Source: Streptomyces roseus (lineage in GTDB: Bacteria; Actinomycetota; Actinomycetes; Streptomycetales; Streptomycetaceae). From it: 64,000 nt of DNA. A model generated the notes under the pieces. It did not search any database. It saw nothing but the letters and a program-made list of their open reading frames with translations, and was not told the DNA's origin. The stretch is taken from NCBI RefSeq assembly GCF_001044425.1, contig NZ_LFML01000029.1, forward strand, positions 1 through 64,000. The letters are read 5' to 3'. The position numbers and the translations under genes are program-made. Shown piece by piece: positions 16,993 through 26,280 of this stretch. Within the stretch, counting starts at the first letter, position 1; every line of letters starts with the position of its first letter.

Positions 16993-17066
16993 TCGTCTCC
17001 CGGCCCCGGCCGGGAGACGAAAGCGGGCCGGCTCCCCCCACCCAGGGGGAGCCGGCCCTTTTCTTT
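16993..17066. terminator. Double hairpin between convergent pit and pstB
   Basis: Two strong GC hairpins in tandem: 16993-17020 (TCGTCTCCCGGCC paired with its complement) and 17025-17058 (GGGCCGGCTCCCCC paired). The second is followed by TTTTCTTT, giving a classical terminator for pit on the plus strand. Confidence 0.85.
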
Positions 17067-17130
17067 CGCCTTGCGGTGGCACCGCCATGCAGCACCGCAG
17101 GACGTTGTTCACATCCGCAGGGGCTTCGGC

Positions 17131-17907
17131 CTAGCCGAAGCGGCCCGAGATGTAGTCCTCGGTCGCCTGGACGGACGGGTTCGAGAAGATCCGGTCCGTG
17201 TCGTCGATCTCGACGAGCTTGCCGGGCCGGCCGACCGCCGAGAGGTTGAAGAAGGCGGTGCGGTCGGAGACGCGGGCGGCCTGCTGCATGTTGTGCGTCA
17301 CGATGACGATCGTGAAGCGCTCCTTCAGCTCGCCGATCAGGTCCTCGATCGCGAGGGTGGAGATCGGGTCCAGGGCGGAGCAGGGCTCGTCCATCAGCAG
17401 GACCTCCGGCTCGACCGCGATGGCGCGGGCGATGCACAGACGCTGCTGCTGGCCGCCGGAGAGGCCGGAGCCCGGCTTGTTCAGACGGTCCTTGACCTCG
17501 TTCCAGAGGTTGGCCCCCTTCAGGGACCGCTCCACGATCTCGGCGAGCTCCGACTTCTTGAAGCTGCCGTTCAGGCGCAGGCCCGCCGCCACGTTGTCGA
17601 AGATCGACATGGTGGGGAAGGGGTTGGGGCGCTGGAAGACCATGCCGACCGTGCGGCGGACCGCGACCGGGTCGACGCCGGCGCCGTACAGGTTCTCGTC
17701 GTCCAGGAGCACCTTGCCCTCGACGCGGCCGCCGGGGGTGACCTCGTGCATGCGGTTCAGGGTGCGCAGGAAGGTGGACTTGCCGCAGCCGGACGGGCCG
17801 ATGAAGGCGGTCACGGAGCGCGGCTCGACGGTCATCGAGATGTCGTCGATGGCCTTGTGGGTGCCGTAGAAGGCGGACAGTCCGCTGACGTCGATTCGCT
17901 TGGCCAT
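17131..17907 (-). CDS. pstB: Phosphate ABC transporter ATPase PstB
   Basis: A 258-residue ABC ATPase: Walker [10 protein letters not shown] (37-45), Q-loop [10 protein letters not shown], signature LSGGQ (149-153), Walker B LLMDEP (170-175) and H-loop [18 protein letters not shown] after Walker A and the [10 protein letters not shown] segment are typical of PstB. It energises the PstCA permease for high-affinity phosphate import. It is the last gene of pstSCAB, 29 nt after pstA. Confidence 0.95.
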   Translation of the reverse strand: MAKRIDVSGLSAFYGTHKAIDDISMTVEPRSVTAFIGPSGCGKSTFLRTLNRMHEVTPGGRVEGKVLLDDENLYGAGVDPVAVRRTVGMVFQRPNPFPTMSIFDNVAAGLRLNGSFKKSELAEIVERSLKGANLWNEVKDRLNKPGSGLSGGQQQRLCIARAIAVEPEVLLMDEPCSALDPISTLAIEDLIGELKERFTIVIVTHNMQQAARVSDRTAFFNLSAVGRPGKLVEIDDTDRIFSNPSVQATEDYISGRFG

Positions 17908-17936
17908 GAGGGGTCACTTCGCTTTCGGGGGTCGCG

Positions 17937-19019
17937 TCAGCGACCGGTCTTCGGGGCCTTCCAGCGGGCGATGCCGCGGGCCACCAGATTGAGGATCATG
18001 ACGAAGGCGATCAGGACGAGCGCTGCGGCCCATGCCCGGTCGTAGGAGGCGTCACTGCCGACCTTGTACTGCTCCCAGATGTACAGCGGGAGCGAGGACT
18101 GGGCACCTTCGAAGGGGTTCGGGTTGATCAGCTGGGTACCGAAGACCAGCAGCATGATCGGCGCGGTCTCACCGGCGATGCGGGCGACGGCCAGCATGAC
18201 GCCGGTCGCGATGCCGCCGATGGCGGTGGGGAGCACGACCTTGAGGATCACGCGCCACTTCGGCACACCGAGGGCGAGGGCGGCCTCGCGCAGCTCGTTC
18301 GGGACGAGCTTCAGCATCTCCTCGGTGGAGCGGACCACGACGGGCATCATCAGGATCGACAGGGCCATCGAGCCGGCGAAGCCGGAGGGGCCGAAGCCGA
18401 GCGCCAGGTTCCAGGTCGTCAGGATGAACAGGCCCGCGACGATGGACGGGATGCCGGTCATGACGTCGACGAAGAAGGTGACGGCCTTGGCCAGCCTGCC
18501 CTTGCCGTACTCGACGAGGTAGACGGCGGTCAGCAGACCGATGGGCGCCGCGATCGCGGTGGCCAGGGCGACCTGCTCGATGGTGCCGAGCAGCGCGTGG
18601 TAGACGCCGCCGCCCTGCTCGAAGCTGGTGACGCCGTTCATCGAGTGGCTGAGGAAGTCGCCGTCGAGGACCTTGACGCCGCGGCTGACCGTGGTCCAGA
18701 TCAGCGAGAGCAGCGGGATGACCGCGAGGACGAAGCAGACCCACACGAGGGAGGTCGCGACGCGGTCCTTGGCCTGGCGGCCGTTCTCGACGATCGCGCT
18801 GGAGACGTACGTGATCGCGACGAACAGGATCGAGGCGATCAGGCCCCACTGGACCTTGCTGTGCAGGTCGGCGACGAGGCCGATGCCGCAGCCGAGGGCG
18901 ATGGCGAGGACCGCGGTGCCGGCCGGGGCCCAGCGGGGGAGGCCGCCTCGGGTCAGGCGGGCGGGGGCGGCGGACTTCGGGGCCCGGGTGGGCCGCTGGT
19001 CCTGGAGTGCGTGGCTCAT
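17937..19019 (-). CDS. pstA: Phosphate ABC transporter permease PstA
   Basis: A 360-residue permease with six to eight membrane helices; the binding-protein-dependent transport signature (EAALALGVPKWRVILKVVLP) lies near residues 242-261, where it contacts PstB. An N-terminal extension of about 70 residues with extra hydrophobic segments precedes the canonical domain, as is common in actinobacterial PstA. Its ATG shares one base with the pstC stop (TGATG), so translation is coupled. Confidence 0.93.
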   Translation of the reverse strand: MSHALQDQRPTRAPKSAAPARLTRGGLPRWAPAGTAVLAIALGCGIGLVADLHSKVQWGLIASILFVAITYVSSAIVENGRQAKDRVATSLVWVCFVLAVIPLLSLIWTTVSRGVKVLDGDFLSHSMNGVTSFEQGGGVYHALLGTIEQVALATAIAAPIGLLTAVYLVEYGKGRLAKAVTFFVDVMTGIPSIVAGLFILTTWNLALGFGPSGFAGSMALSILMMPVVVRSTEEMLKLVPNELREAALALGVPKWRVILKVVLPTAIGGIATGVMLAVARIAGETAPIMLLVFGTQLINPNPFEGAQSSLPLYIWEQYKVGSDASYDRAWAAALVLIAFVMILNLVARGIARWKAPKTGR

Positions 19020-20008
19020 CAGGCGTTCGCCCCCGAGAAGTCCTTGCGGCGAGCGATGATCAGGCGGGCTGCGCCGTTGACCAGCAGGGTGAGCAGGAAG
19101 AGGACCAGACCGGAGGCGATCAGCGCGTCACGGCCGAACTCGTTGGCCTCGTCGAACTTGGCGGCGATGTTCTGCGCGAACGTGCCGCCGCCCGGGTCGA
19201 GGATGTGACCGTTGATCAGGAAGCTCGGGGAGAGGACGGTCGCGACGGCCATGGTCTCGCCGAGGGCGCGGCCGAGGCCGAGCATCGAGGCGGAGATGAC
19301 GCCGGAGCGGCCGAAGGGCAGCACCGACATGCGGATGACCTCCCAGCGGGTCGCGCCGAGGGCCAGGGCGGCCTCCTCGTTCATGCGCGGGACCTGGAGG
19401 AAGACCTCGCGGCTGACGCTGGTCACGATCGGCAGGATCATGATCGCGAGCAGGATGCCGACGGTGAAGAGGGAGCGGGCGACGCCGGCCTGGGTCTTGT
19501 CGAAGACGTAGGTCCAGCCCATGTACTCGTCGAGCCAGAGGTTGAGGCCGGCGAGCTGCGGGACCAGGAAGAGCGCGCCCCAGATGCCGTAGATGATCGA
19601 CGGCACGGCGGCCAGCAGGTCGACCACGTACGCGAGGGGCGCGGCCAGCTTGCGCGGCGCGTAGTGCGAGATGAAGAGGGCGATGCCGACGGCGATCGGA
19701 ACCGCGATGGCCATCGCGATGATCGAGCTGATGACGGTGCCGAAGAGCAGGACGGCGATGCCGAAGACGGGCGGGGTGGCCGACGCGTTCCAGTCGAAGG
19801 TGGTGAGGAAGTTGCCCTCGTTCTTCGACAGGGCGATCGAGGCGCGGTAGGTGAGGAAGATGGCGATCGACGCCATGATCACCAGGAGCAGGATGCCGGA
19901 TCCCTTGGAGAGCCCGGCGAAGATCTTGTCACCGGCGCGGCCGGTGGACCTTGCGCTCTTGGAGACAGGCGGAGCCTGGTCTATCTGGGTGGGTGTGGTG
20001 GAAGCCAT
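19019..20008 (-). CDS. pstC: Phosphate ABC transporter permease PstC
   Basis: Starting at ATG 20008 (GGAAAG upstream) gives 329 residues; the upstream in-frame extension overlaps pstS and is not real. Six helices, with the transport-permease motif NEEAALALGATRWEVIRMSV near 211-230. Residues 1-30 are polar and Thr/Ser-rich. It pairs with PstA to form the membrane channel. A strong hairpin lies between pstS and this gene, likely setting lower expression than pstS. Confidence 0.93.
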   Translation of the reverse strand: MASTTPTQIDQAPPVSKSARSTGRAGDKIFAGLSKGSGILLLVIMASIAIFLTYRASIALSKNEGNFLTTFDWNASATPPVFGIAVLLFGTVISSIIAMAIAVPIAVGIALFISHYAPRKLAAPLAYVVDLLAAVPSIIYGIWGALFLVPQLAGLNLWLDEYMGWTYVFDKTQAGVARSLFTVGILLAIMILPIVTSVSREVFLQVPRMNEEAALALGATRWEVIRMSVLPFGRSGVISASMLGLGRALGETMAVATVLSPSFLINGHILDPGGGTFAQNIAAKFDEANEFGRDALIASGLVLFLLTLLVNGAARLIIARRKDFSGANA

Positions 20009-20089
20009 GATCTTTCCGGTCTGGGTGGGGGGCCATGCCCCCTGGCGGCGGTGCACCGGATCCCCTGGGTGGAGGGGAGGGTCCCGGGG

Positions 20090-20119
20090 GCCGGGCAGTT
20101 CGGACGGGAACTGCCCGGC
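20090..20119 (-). terminator. pstS-pstC intergenic hairpin (attenuator)
   Basis: A perfect 12-bp stem (20090-20101 with 20108-20119) around a 6-nt loop, without a U-run, lies in the 128-nt gap between pstS and pstC. Its position suits partial termination or mRNA stabilisation that makes pstS more abundant than the permease genes. Confidence 0.7.
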
Positions 20120-20136
20120 ACCCGGGGCTTCAGCGA

Positions 20137-21273
20137 TTAGGACAGCGAGTTGACGACTTCGCGGACCTTGGAGTTGATCTCGGCCGGGATCGGCGCGTAG
20201 CCGTTCTCGGAGAGGACCTTCTGGCCCGCGTCGGAGGCGGTGTAGTTCAGGAAGGACTTGACGGTGCCGAGCGTCTCGGGCTTGTTGCCCTTGTCGCAGA
20301 CGACCTCGTAGGTCACCAGGACGATCGGGTACGCGCCCTCGGCCTTGGTGGTGTAGTCGAGCTTCAGCGCCAGGTCGGAGCCGGTGCCGGCGATCTTGGC
20401 GGCGGCGATGGCCTTGGAGGCGCTCTCGGAGGAGGCCTTGACCGGGGCGGCCGCGCCGGTGTTCACGTCGACCGTCTTGATGCCCTGGGCGCTGGCGTAG
20501 GAGAGCTCGAAGTAGCCGATCGAGCCGTCCACCTGCTTGACCTGGGTGGCGACACCCGCGGAACCGGAGGCGCCGAGGCCGCCCGGGGCCGGCCACTTCT
20601 TCGCGGCCTCATACGTCCAGGCCTCGGGAGCGGCGGCCTTGAGGTACTTGCCGAGGTTCTCGGTGGTGCCCGAGTCCTCGGAGCGGTGGAAGTGCTGGAT
20701 GGCGGTGGAGGGGAGCGTGACGCCGGGGTTCAGCTTCTTGATCGCCTCGTCGTCCCACTTCTTGATCTTGTCGTTGAAGATGTTGGCGATCGTGGTGGCG
20801 TCCAGGTTCAGCTTGTCCACGCCGGCGACGTTGAAGCCGAGCGCGATCGGGCCGCCGACCATGGGCAGGTCGACGCCCTGGCCGCCGGTGCAGATCTTCT
20901 TCGACTCTTCGACGGCCTCGGGCTTCAGCGCCGAGTCCGAGCCGGCGAAACCGACGGTGCCCTGGTTGAAGGCGACGATGCCCTCACCGGAGGAGGAGGA
21001 CTTGTAGTTGACCTCGACGCCGGGGCAGGCGGCCATGTAGTTCTTGACCCACAGGTCCACGGCGTTCTTCTGCGCGGAGGAGCCGGAGGCCAGGAGCTTG
21101 CCCTTGGCACCGTCGCACTTGATGTCGCCGGCGGCGGCCGAGGGCTTGCCGCTGGCGGTGCCGCCATCCTTCGTGTTGTTGTCCGAGCCGCACGCCGTGA
21201 GGACCAGGGCGCCGGACACGACAAGCGCCCCGAGGGCGGAGGCACGAAGCATGTTCTTGCGCTGAAGCTTCAC
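20137..21273 (-). CDS. pstS: Phosphate-binding lipoprotein PstS
   Basis: A 378-residue substrate-binding protein from a GTG start with AAGGAA 8 nt upstream. The signal ends in the lipobox VLTAC (lipidated Cys near 28). Phosphate-binding segments are visible: ASGSSAQKNAV, the AGSDSALKPE loop and HRSEDSGTTENLGKYL. It captures phosphate outside the membrane for PstCAB. It is the first gene of the operon and lies under a four-unit PHO box, so strong PhoP-dependent induction on phosphate starvation is expected. Confidence 0.95.
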   Translation of the reverse strand: MKLQRKNMLRASALGALVVSGALVLTACGSDNNTKDGGTASGKPSAAAGDIKCDGAKGKLLASGSSAQKNAVDLWVKNYMAACPGVEVNYKSSSSGEGIVAFNQGTVGFAGSDSALKPEAVEESKKICTGGQGVDLPMVGGPIALGFNVAGVDKLNLDATTIANIFNDKIKKWDDEAIKKLNPGVTLPSTAIQHFHRSEDSGTTENLGKYLKAAAPEAWTYEAAKKWPAPGGLGASGSAGVATQVKQVDGSIGYFELSYASAQGIKTVDVNTGAAAPVKASSESASKAIAAAKIAGTGSDLALKLDYTTKAEGAYPIVLVTYEVVCDKGNKPETLGTVKSFLNYTASDAGQKVLSENGYAPIPAEINSKVREVVNSLS

Positions 21274-21408
21274 TTTCGGGTGTTCCTTCCAGAAGCCGCC
21301 GGCCGCTTTCTGTATCGGGGCGGCGTGCGAAGAGGACTACGTCGGATCGCACGGCGTGTCGTTCGATCTGGTGGGTGACGCGCTCCGTGCACCACTGAAA
21401 TTAGGCAG

Positions 21409-21452
21409 ATCAGGTGAAGTGGCCGACCGGGCCGAGTGAACGGACGGTGAAC
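21409..21452 (-). promoter_or_regulatory. PHO box (PhoP-binding direct repeats) of pstS
   Basis: On the minus strand four consecutive 11-nt units read GTTCACCGTCC, GTTCACTCGGC, CCGGTCGGCCA and CTTCACCTGAT (21452 down to 21409). Units 1, 2 and 4 match the Streptomyces PhoP direct-repeat consensus G(G/T)TCAYYYRNN; unit 3 is degenerate. The array lies about 136 bp upstream of the pstS start. Confidence 0.9.
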
Positions 21453-21569
21453 CGTGGCGGACGGCCTGGTGTGGAAGGCCGGGTTTGCTCCGGAGTGTCA
21501 TCCGCCGTTGTCCCTTCGTTACCGTTATGTGACCGGCTCTGGGTGGCCGGATCTTTTCGGTCTGGGGAC

Positions 21570-21613
21570 CTCCGGGTCACGGAGCCGCGGAGCTCCGGGT
21601 CACGGAGCCGCGG
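21570..21613. repeat. 21-bp direct repeat across the CHAD gene stop codon
   Basis: Two identical copies of 21 nt (starting CTCCGGGTCACGGAGCC) at 21570-21590 and 21593-21613 are separated by AG. The distal copy contains the stop codon of the CHAD gene. The inverted CCGCGG/CTCCG parts could fold into a terminator stem. Confidence 0.85.
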
Positions 21614-22583
21614 CCGGCACCGGCTGCCACAGGTCCTGGAAGGTGAACCGGGCGGCCTCCACCTCGTGCCGCTGGTCGGCGTGGAGCACGCCGAGGGCGT
21701 ACGCCGTCGCCGGGGCGATCCGCGGGGTCCGGGCCGCCGTCGCCGAGGCGGCCGCGGCCTCCGAGGCGTCGCGGTGGCGGTCCAGCGCCTCCCCGGCCGC
21801 CGCCAGCCGGGCCACGTCCTCGCCCAGGGCCTCCCGGGCGTAGCGGTGGACCCGCAGCAGCCGGCGCACCTCGTGCCAGGAGCCGTCGTGCTCGGCGTTG
21901 TACGGCTGGGACTCGCCGGCGTGCGGCAGCGCCGAGACGGCCGCCGCCAGCCGGGTGTGGGCCACGTCCGCCAGCGGGACCAGGACCTCGTCCACCCGCC
22001 CGCGGGCCGCGACCGGGTCCAGCGGCACCTCGGAGGCCAGTACGGCCACGGCGTCGGCGACCGCGTGGAAGCGGGAGGAGCCCAGCGCCTGGAGGGTCGC
22101 CGAGTGGGCGCGGGTGCGGGCCAGCGTCAGCTGCCGCTCCAGCAGGGCCCCGGCGCGCGCCGAACCCACCGTGAGCGCGCCCGCGGCGCCCCGGGGCGCG
22201 GGCACCTCCGGGGAGCCCGAGAGCCGGTGCAGCGCGTCCAGCAGCCGGGTCAGGCGGGCGGCGTACGCGTGCTCGTCCGCGAGGGTCGAGGACAGCCACA
22301 CCAGCTCGGTGCGCAGCCCGTCGGCCCAGGAGGACTCGGTCACCCCCCGGAAGGTGGCCAGGGAGCAGCTGATGCGGCGCGCAGCCCCCCGCAGGCTGCG
22401 CGCCGCACCGCTGCTCTGCGCGGCGTCGGCCCCTCCCCCGGACTCCGGCCGGGGGGACCCCCACTCCTCGTGGAGGCGCAGCCCCCGCAGGAAGGCAGTG
22501 GCCTGGGCCCGCAGGTACGTGCCGAGCACGTCCCCCGCGGAGCCCTCTCCACGCGCTGTCAGGTCATGGTTTGGCAGAGCCAC
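21600..22583 (-). CDS. CHAD-domain protein, likely polyphosphate-associated
   Basis: A 327-residue helical protein with the CHAD pattern: conserved His and basic residues in repeated helices ([33 protein letters not shown]). CHAD domains bind inorganic polyphosphate. The GTG start at 22583 lies inside the last codons of ppk, overlapping by 20 nt, so the two are translated together; this context strongly supports a polyphosphate role. It ends in a 21-bp direct repeat that includes the stop codon. Confidence 0.85.
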   Translation of the reverse strand: MALPNHDLTARGEGSAGDVLGTYLRAQATAFLRGLRLHEEWGSPRPESGGGADAAQSSGAARSLRGAARRISCSLATFRGVTESSWADGLRTELVWLSSTLADEHAYAARLTRLLDALHRLSGSPEVPAPRGAAGALTVGSARAGALLERQLTLARTRAHSATLQALGSSRFHAVADAVAVLASEVPLDPVAARGRVDEVLVPLADVAHTRLAAAVSALPHAGESQPYNAEHDGSWHEVRRLLRVHRYAREALGEDVARLAAAGEALDRHRDASEAAAASATAARTPRIAPATAYALGVLHADQRHEVEAARFTFQDLWQPVPAAAP

Positions 22584-24858
22584 GCCGGCGCCTCCGGGCG
22601 TCTATGAGCATCTCCTGGACGTGCCGCAGCGGCTGGCCTTCGTGGTCCGTGCTGTGCCGGGTCCACTCGCCGTCCGGGCCCAGGTGCCAGGAGGAGGTGG
22701 TGTCGGACATGCCGGTCTCCAGCATCCGGTCCAGAGCCGCGCGGTGGGCCGGGTCGGCGACCCGGACCAGTGCCTCGATGCGGCGGTCGAGGTTGCGGTG
22801 CATCATGTCGGCGCTGCCGATCCACACCTCGGGCTCGCCGCCGTTGCCGAAGGCGAAGACCCGGGAGTGTTCCAGGAAGCGGCCGAGGATCGAGCGGACC
22901 CGGATGTTGTCCGAGAGCCCGGGGACCCCGGGGCGCACGGCGCAGATGCCGCGGACCCAGATGTCGACGGGCACTCCCGCCTGGGAGGCCCGGTAGAGCG
23001 AGTCGATGAGTGCCTCGTCGACGATCGAGTTCATCTTGAGGCGCACGTACGCGGGGCGGCCGGCCCGGTGGTGGGCGGCCTCCTTGTCGATCCGCGAGAT
23101 CAGGCCGTCGCGCAGCGAGCGCGGGGCCACCAGCAGGCGGCGGTAGGTCTCGCGGCGCGAGTAGCCGGAGAGCCGGTTGAAGAGGTCGGAGAGGTCCGCG
23201 CCGACCTGCGGGTCGGCGGTGAGCAGGCCGAGGTCCTCGTAGAGGCGGGCGGTCTTGGGGTGGTAGTTGCCGGTGCCGACGTGGGAGTAGCGGCGCAGCG
23301 TGTCGCCCTCCTGGCGGACCACGAGCGACAGCTTGCAGTGGGTTTTGAGGCCCACCAGGCCGTACACGACGTGGCAGCCGGCCTCCTCCAGCTTGCGGGC
23401 CCATTTGATGTTGGCCTGCTCGTCGAAGCGGGCCTTGATCTCGACCAGGACGAGGACCTGCTTGCCGGATTCGGCGGCGTCGATCAGGGCGTCCACGATC
23501 GGGGAGTCACCGGAGGTCCGGTACAGGGTCTGCTTGATCGCGAGGACGTCCGGGTCGGCGGCGGCCTGTTCCAGGAACGCCTGCACCGAGGTGGAGAAGG
23601 AGTCGTACGGGTGGTGCAGCAGCACGTCGCGCTCGCGCAGCGCGGCGAAGATGTCGGGCGCGGACGCGGACTCGACCTCGGCGAGGTCGCGGTGGGTGCC
23701 GGCGACGAACTTGGGGTACTTCAGCTCGGGCCGGTCCAGGGAGGCGATGCCGAAGAGGCCGGTCAGGTCCAGCGGGCCGGGCAGCGGGTAGACCTCCGCG
23801 GCGGTGACGTTCAGCTCCTGCACGAGGAGGTCCAGGATGCCGGGGTCGATGGACTCCTCGACCTCCAGGCGCACCGGCGGGCCGAAGCGGCGCCGCATGA
23901 GCTCCTTCTCCAGGGCCTGGAGCAGGTTCTCCGCGTCGTCCTCCTCGACCTCCAGGTCCTCGTTGCGGGTCACCCGGAACATGTGGTGGTCGAGGACCTC
24001 CATGCCGGGGAAGAGCTCCTCCAGGTGCGCGGCTATGACGTCCTCGAGGGGGACGTAGCGCTGCGGGGAGGCCTCCAGGAAGCGCGAGAGCAGCGGCGGG
24101 ACCTTGACGCGGGCGAAGTGGCGGTGGCCGCTGACCGGGTTGCGGACGACGACCGCGAGGTTCAGCGAGAGCCCGGAGATGTACGGGAACGGGTGCGCGG
24201 GGTCCACGGCCAGCGGGGTGAGCACCGGGAAGATCTGGTTGCGGAACAGCGTGAAGAGGCGGGCCTGCTCCTTCTCGGTGAGGTCCGGCCAGCGGATGAG
24301 GTGGATGCCCTCCTCGGCGAGCTGCGGGGAGATGTCCTGCTGGAAGCAGGCTGCGTGCCGGGCCATGAGCTCGCGCGAGCGGGTCCAGATCAGGTCCAGC
24401 ACCTCACGGGGCTGGAGGCCTGAGGCCGAACGGGTGGCGACGCCCGTCGCGATGCGCCGCTTGAGGCCGGCGACGCGGACCATGAAGAACTCGTCGAGGT
24501 TGCTCGCGAAGATCGCCAGGAAGTTGGCGCGCTCCAGGAGCGGGGTCGCCGGGTCCTCGGCCAGCTCCAGGACGCGCTCGTTGAAGGCCAGCCAGCTGCG
24601 CTCGCGGTCGAGGAAGCGTCCCGGGGGGAGCTCGTCGCCGTCCTTGTCGTCGTAGCCGTCCAGGTCGGCGTCGATGTCGGGCGCGAGGCCGGGCTCCATG
24701 CCGGAGTGCGGGCGGTGCGCGGCTATGGAGCCGATCCGCGCGGGCTTGGCAGCCGGTCCGGGGGTGCCCGCGGAGGAGGCCGCGGGGGCTTCGGCGGACG
24801 TGGGGGACGGGTGCTGGGCGGGGACCTCGGCGGGGCCTGCGCTGGGCTGGGGGCTCAT
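22564..24858 (-). CDS. ppk: Polyphosphate kinase Ppk1
   Basis: From ATG 24858 the protein has 764 residues; the longer upstream frame runs antisense across non-coding DNA and part of mshD. After a variable 75-residue Ala/Pro-rich start, the conserved PPK core begins at [19 protein letters not shown]. The autophosphorylated His is in SHVGTGNYH (His526). The enzyme reversibly transfers the ATP gamma-phosphate onto polyphosphate. It is first in a ppk-CHAD operon, and a PHO box lies about 93 bp upstream, matching the known PhoP control of S. lividans ppk. Confidence 0.95.
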   Translation of the reverse strand: MSPQPSAGPAEVPAQHPSPTSAEAPAASSAGTPGPAAKPARIGSIAAHRPHSGMEPGLAPDIDADLDGYDDKDGDELPPGRFLDRERSWLAFNERVLELAEDPATPLLERANFLAIFASNLDEFFMVRVAGLKRRIATGVATRSASGLQPREVLDLIWTRSRELMARHAACFQQDISPQLAEEGIHLIRWPDLTEKEQARLFTLFRNQIFPVLTPLAVDPAHPFPYISGLSLNLAVVVRNPVSGHRHFARVKVPPLLSRFLEASPQRYVPLEDVIAAHLEELFPGMEVLDHHMFRVTRNEDLEVEEDDAENLLQALEKELMRRRFGPPVRLEVEESIDPGILDLLVQELNVTAAEVYPLPGPLDLTGLFGIASLDRPELKYPKFVAGTHRDLAEVESASAPDIFAALRERDVLLHHPYDSFSTSVQAFLEQAAADPDVLAIKQTLYRTSGDSPIVDALIDAAESGKQVLVLVEIKARFDEQANIKWARKLEEAGCHVVYGLVGLKTHCKLSLVVRQEGDTLRRYSHVGTGNYHPKTARLYEDLGLLTADPQVGADLSDLFNRLSGYSRRETYRRLLVAPRSLRDGLISRIDKEAAHHRAGRPAYVRLKMNSIVDEALIDSLYRASQAGVPVDIWVRGICAVRPGVPGLSDNIRVRSILGRFLEHSRVFAFGNGGEPEVWIGSADMMHRNLDRRIEALVRVADPAHRAALDRMLETGMSDTTSSWHLGPDGEWTRHSTDHEGQPLRHVQEMLIDARRRRRGSAKP

Positions 24859-24950
24859 GACTCCATTGTTCCGCGCAGGGGGCGGGACAGGCGCGTCGGA
24901 CGGGGTTCCCGTCGGTCGGAGTCGGGGCTGCATGCGGGGAGAGTCGCAAG

Positions 24951-24972
24951 CGCGCATGAAGGTCCGGTGAAT
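24951..24972 (-). promoter_or_regulatory. PHO box of ppk
   Basis: Two adjacent 11-nt units on the minus strand, ATTCACCGGAC (24972-24962) and CTTCATGCGCG (24961-24951), match the PhoP direct-repeat consensus. They lie about 93-114 bp before the ppk start. The rest of the 314-bp gap to mshD holds short CTGTTTCCCCGG repeats (25060-25093) and a terminator. Confidence 0.8.
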
Positions 24973-25107
24973 GGCGCATGGCTTCCAGGCTCCGGGTGGT
25001 GCACGAGTACGTCTTTTACGTGCTTTACGCGCCCGGGATGCTCCGGCGCGTCCCCTGTGTCCCCGGCTGTTTCCCCGGCTGTTTCCCCGGCGTGCGCCCG
25101 CAGCGCG

Positions 25108-25129
25108 GGGCCCGTCCGTGGACGGGCCC
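25108..25129 (-). terminator. mshD terminator
   Basis: A 10-bp perfect stem GGGCCCGTCC/GGACGGGCCC (25108-25117, 25120-25129) lies 44 bp beyond the mshD stop codon; the real loop is probably four bases or more after fraying. There is no U-run. Confidence 0.65.
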
Positions 25130-25172
25130 TCGCCCTGCGTGCCGGTCCGGCGGCCCTGGGCCGGCCCCCGCG

Positions 25173-26105
25173 TCAGCTCTCCGTGCGGTACATCAGGTCC
25201 ACCTCGTGGGTGCTGAAGCCGAGGCCCTCGTACACGGCGAGGGCCGCCGGGTTGTCGGCGTCCACGTACAGCATGGCGGTGGGCAGGCCGGCCTCGGCGA
25301 GATGGTTCAGGCCGACCGCCGTGAGGGCCTTGCCGAGGCCGCCGCCCTGGGCGCCGGGGCGCACGCCGAGCACGTAGACCTCCCCGAGCCGCTCCTCGGC
25401 GTGCACCTTCGTCCAGTGGAAGCCGATCAGCTCCCCGTCCCGCTCGGCGAGGAAGAAGCCCTTGGGGTCGAACCAGGGCTGCGCGATCCGGTCGTCCAGG
25501 TCCCGCTGCGTCAGCGAGCCCTGCTCGGGGTGGTGGGCGAAGGCGGCCGAGTTCACCGCGAGCCAGGCGGCGTCGTCCTGGCCGGGCACGAAGGTCCGTA
25601 CGGTCACACCGGCGGGCAGCGCCGCCTCGGGCAGCGCCGGCCCCTCCGGCCCCAGCGGGCGGCGCAGCTGGCGCAGCTCCCGGAACAGGGTCAGGCCGAG
25701 CACCTGCGCGAGGTGGCGGGCGGCCGACTTGCCGCCGTGCGCCCACACCCGGATCCGCTTGCCGGAGGCGGCCAGCAGGGCCGAGCCCAGCGCCCGCCCG
25801 TGCCCGCGCCCGCGCAGCGCGGGGTGGACGACGAGCTCGGCGGCGGGTGCCTCCACCGGGTCGGTGTCCTCCAGCTGTCCGTACCCGGCGAGCCGGCCCT
25901 TCTCGGTGAGCAGGAAGTGCCGGATCCCCTCGCGGCGTCCGCCGCGCAGCTGGAGCCGGCCCTGCTCGGAGACGGCGGTGGTGCCGTCCGTACGGGCAGC
26001 GTCCTCGATGAGGGCGAGCACGGAAAGGGCCTGTTCCTCCGTCAGTTCGTCGAGGGTCTGGATCTGGCGTCCCGGCTCCAGGGCCGTCGCTGCGTCGTCA
26101 GTCAT
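25173..26105 (-). CDS. mshD: Mycothiol synthase MshD
   Basis: From ATG 26105 the protein has 310 residues (an upstream in-frame start adds 42 unlikely residues). Two GNAT domains in tandem: the first has [21 protein letters not shown], the second [20 protein letters not shown] and [18 protein letters not shown]. This double-GNAT layout is MshD, which acetylates Cys-GlcN-Ins, the last step of mycothiol synthesis. TACGCT lies 6 nt before the ATG with no Shine-Dalgarno, so it is probably leaderless. It is divergent from the nucleotidase gene. MshA of the same pathway is encoded 28 kb away. Confidence 0.93.
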   Translation of the reverse strand: MTDDAATALEPGRQIQTLDELTEEQALSVLALIEDAARTDGTTAVSEQGRLQLRGGRREGIRHFLLTEKGRLAGYGQLEDTDPVEAPAAELVVHPALRGRGHGRALGSALLAASGKRIRVWAHGGKSAARHLAQVLGLTLFRELRQLRRPLGPEGPALPEAALPAGVTVRTFVPGQDDAAWLAVNSAAFAHHPEQGSLTQRDLDDRIAQPWFDPKGFFLAERDGELIGFHWTKVHAEERLGEVYVLGVRPGAQGGGLGKALTAVGLNHLAEAGLPTAMLYVDADNPAALAVYEGLGFSTHEVDLMYRTES

Positions 26106-26280
26106 GCGTCGAGCGTACGACCGCGGGGGGCGCCCGCGGTGGTGCGAGTGTGTCGGAGCGACGGGGATCCGTCTTCTGCGTGTAACCAGGCCGACACTCC
26201 TACCCCCTGTCGTGCTACGCGCGTTGACCATAGGCTGCCGCCGACCTCCCGAGTTCCACCGCTGTCCAAAAGGGGACTAA

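Noticed and set aside
24859..25746. N-terminal extension of ppk to about 1060 residues
   Set aside because: The added part overlaps mshD in another frame, contains the PHO box and promoter region, and lacks PPK similarity.
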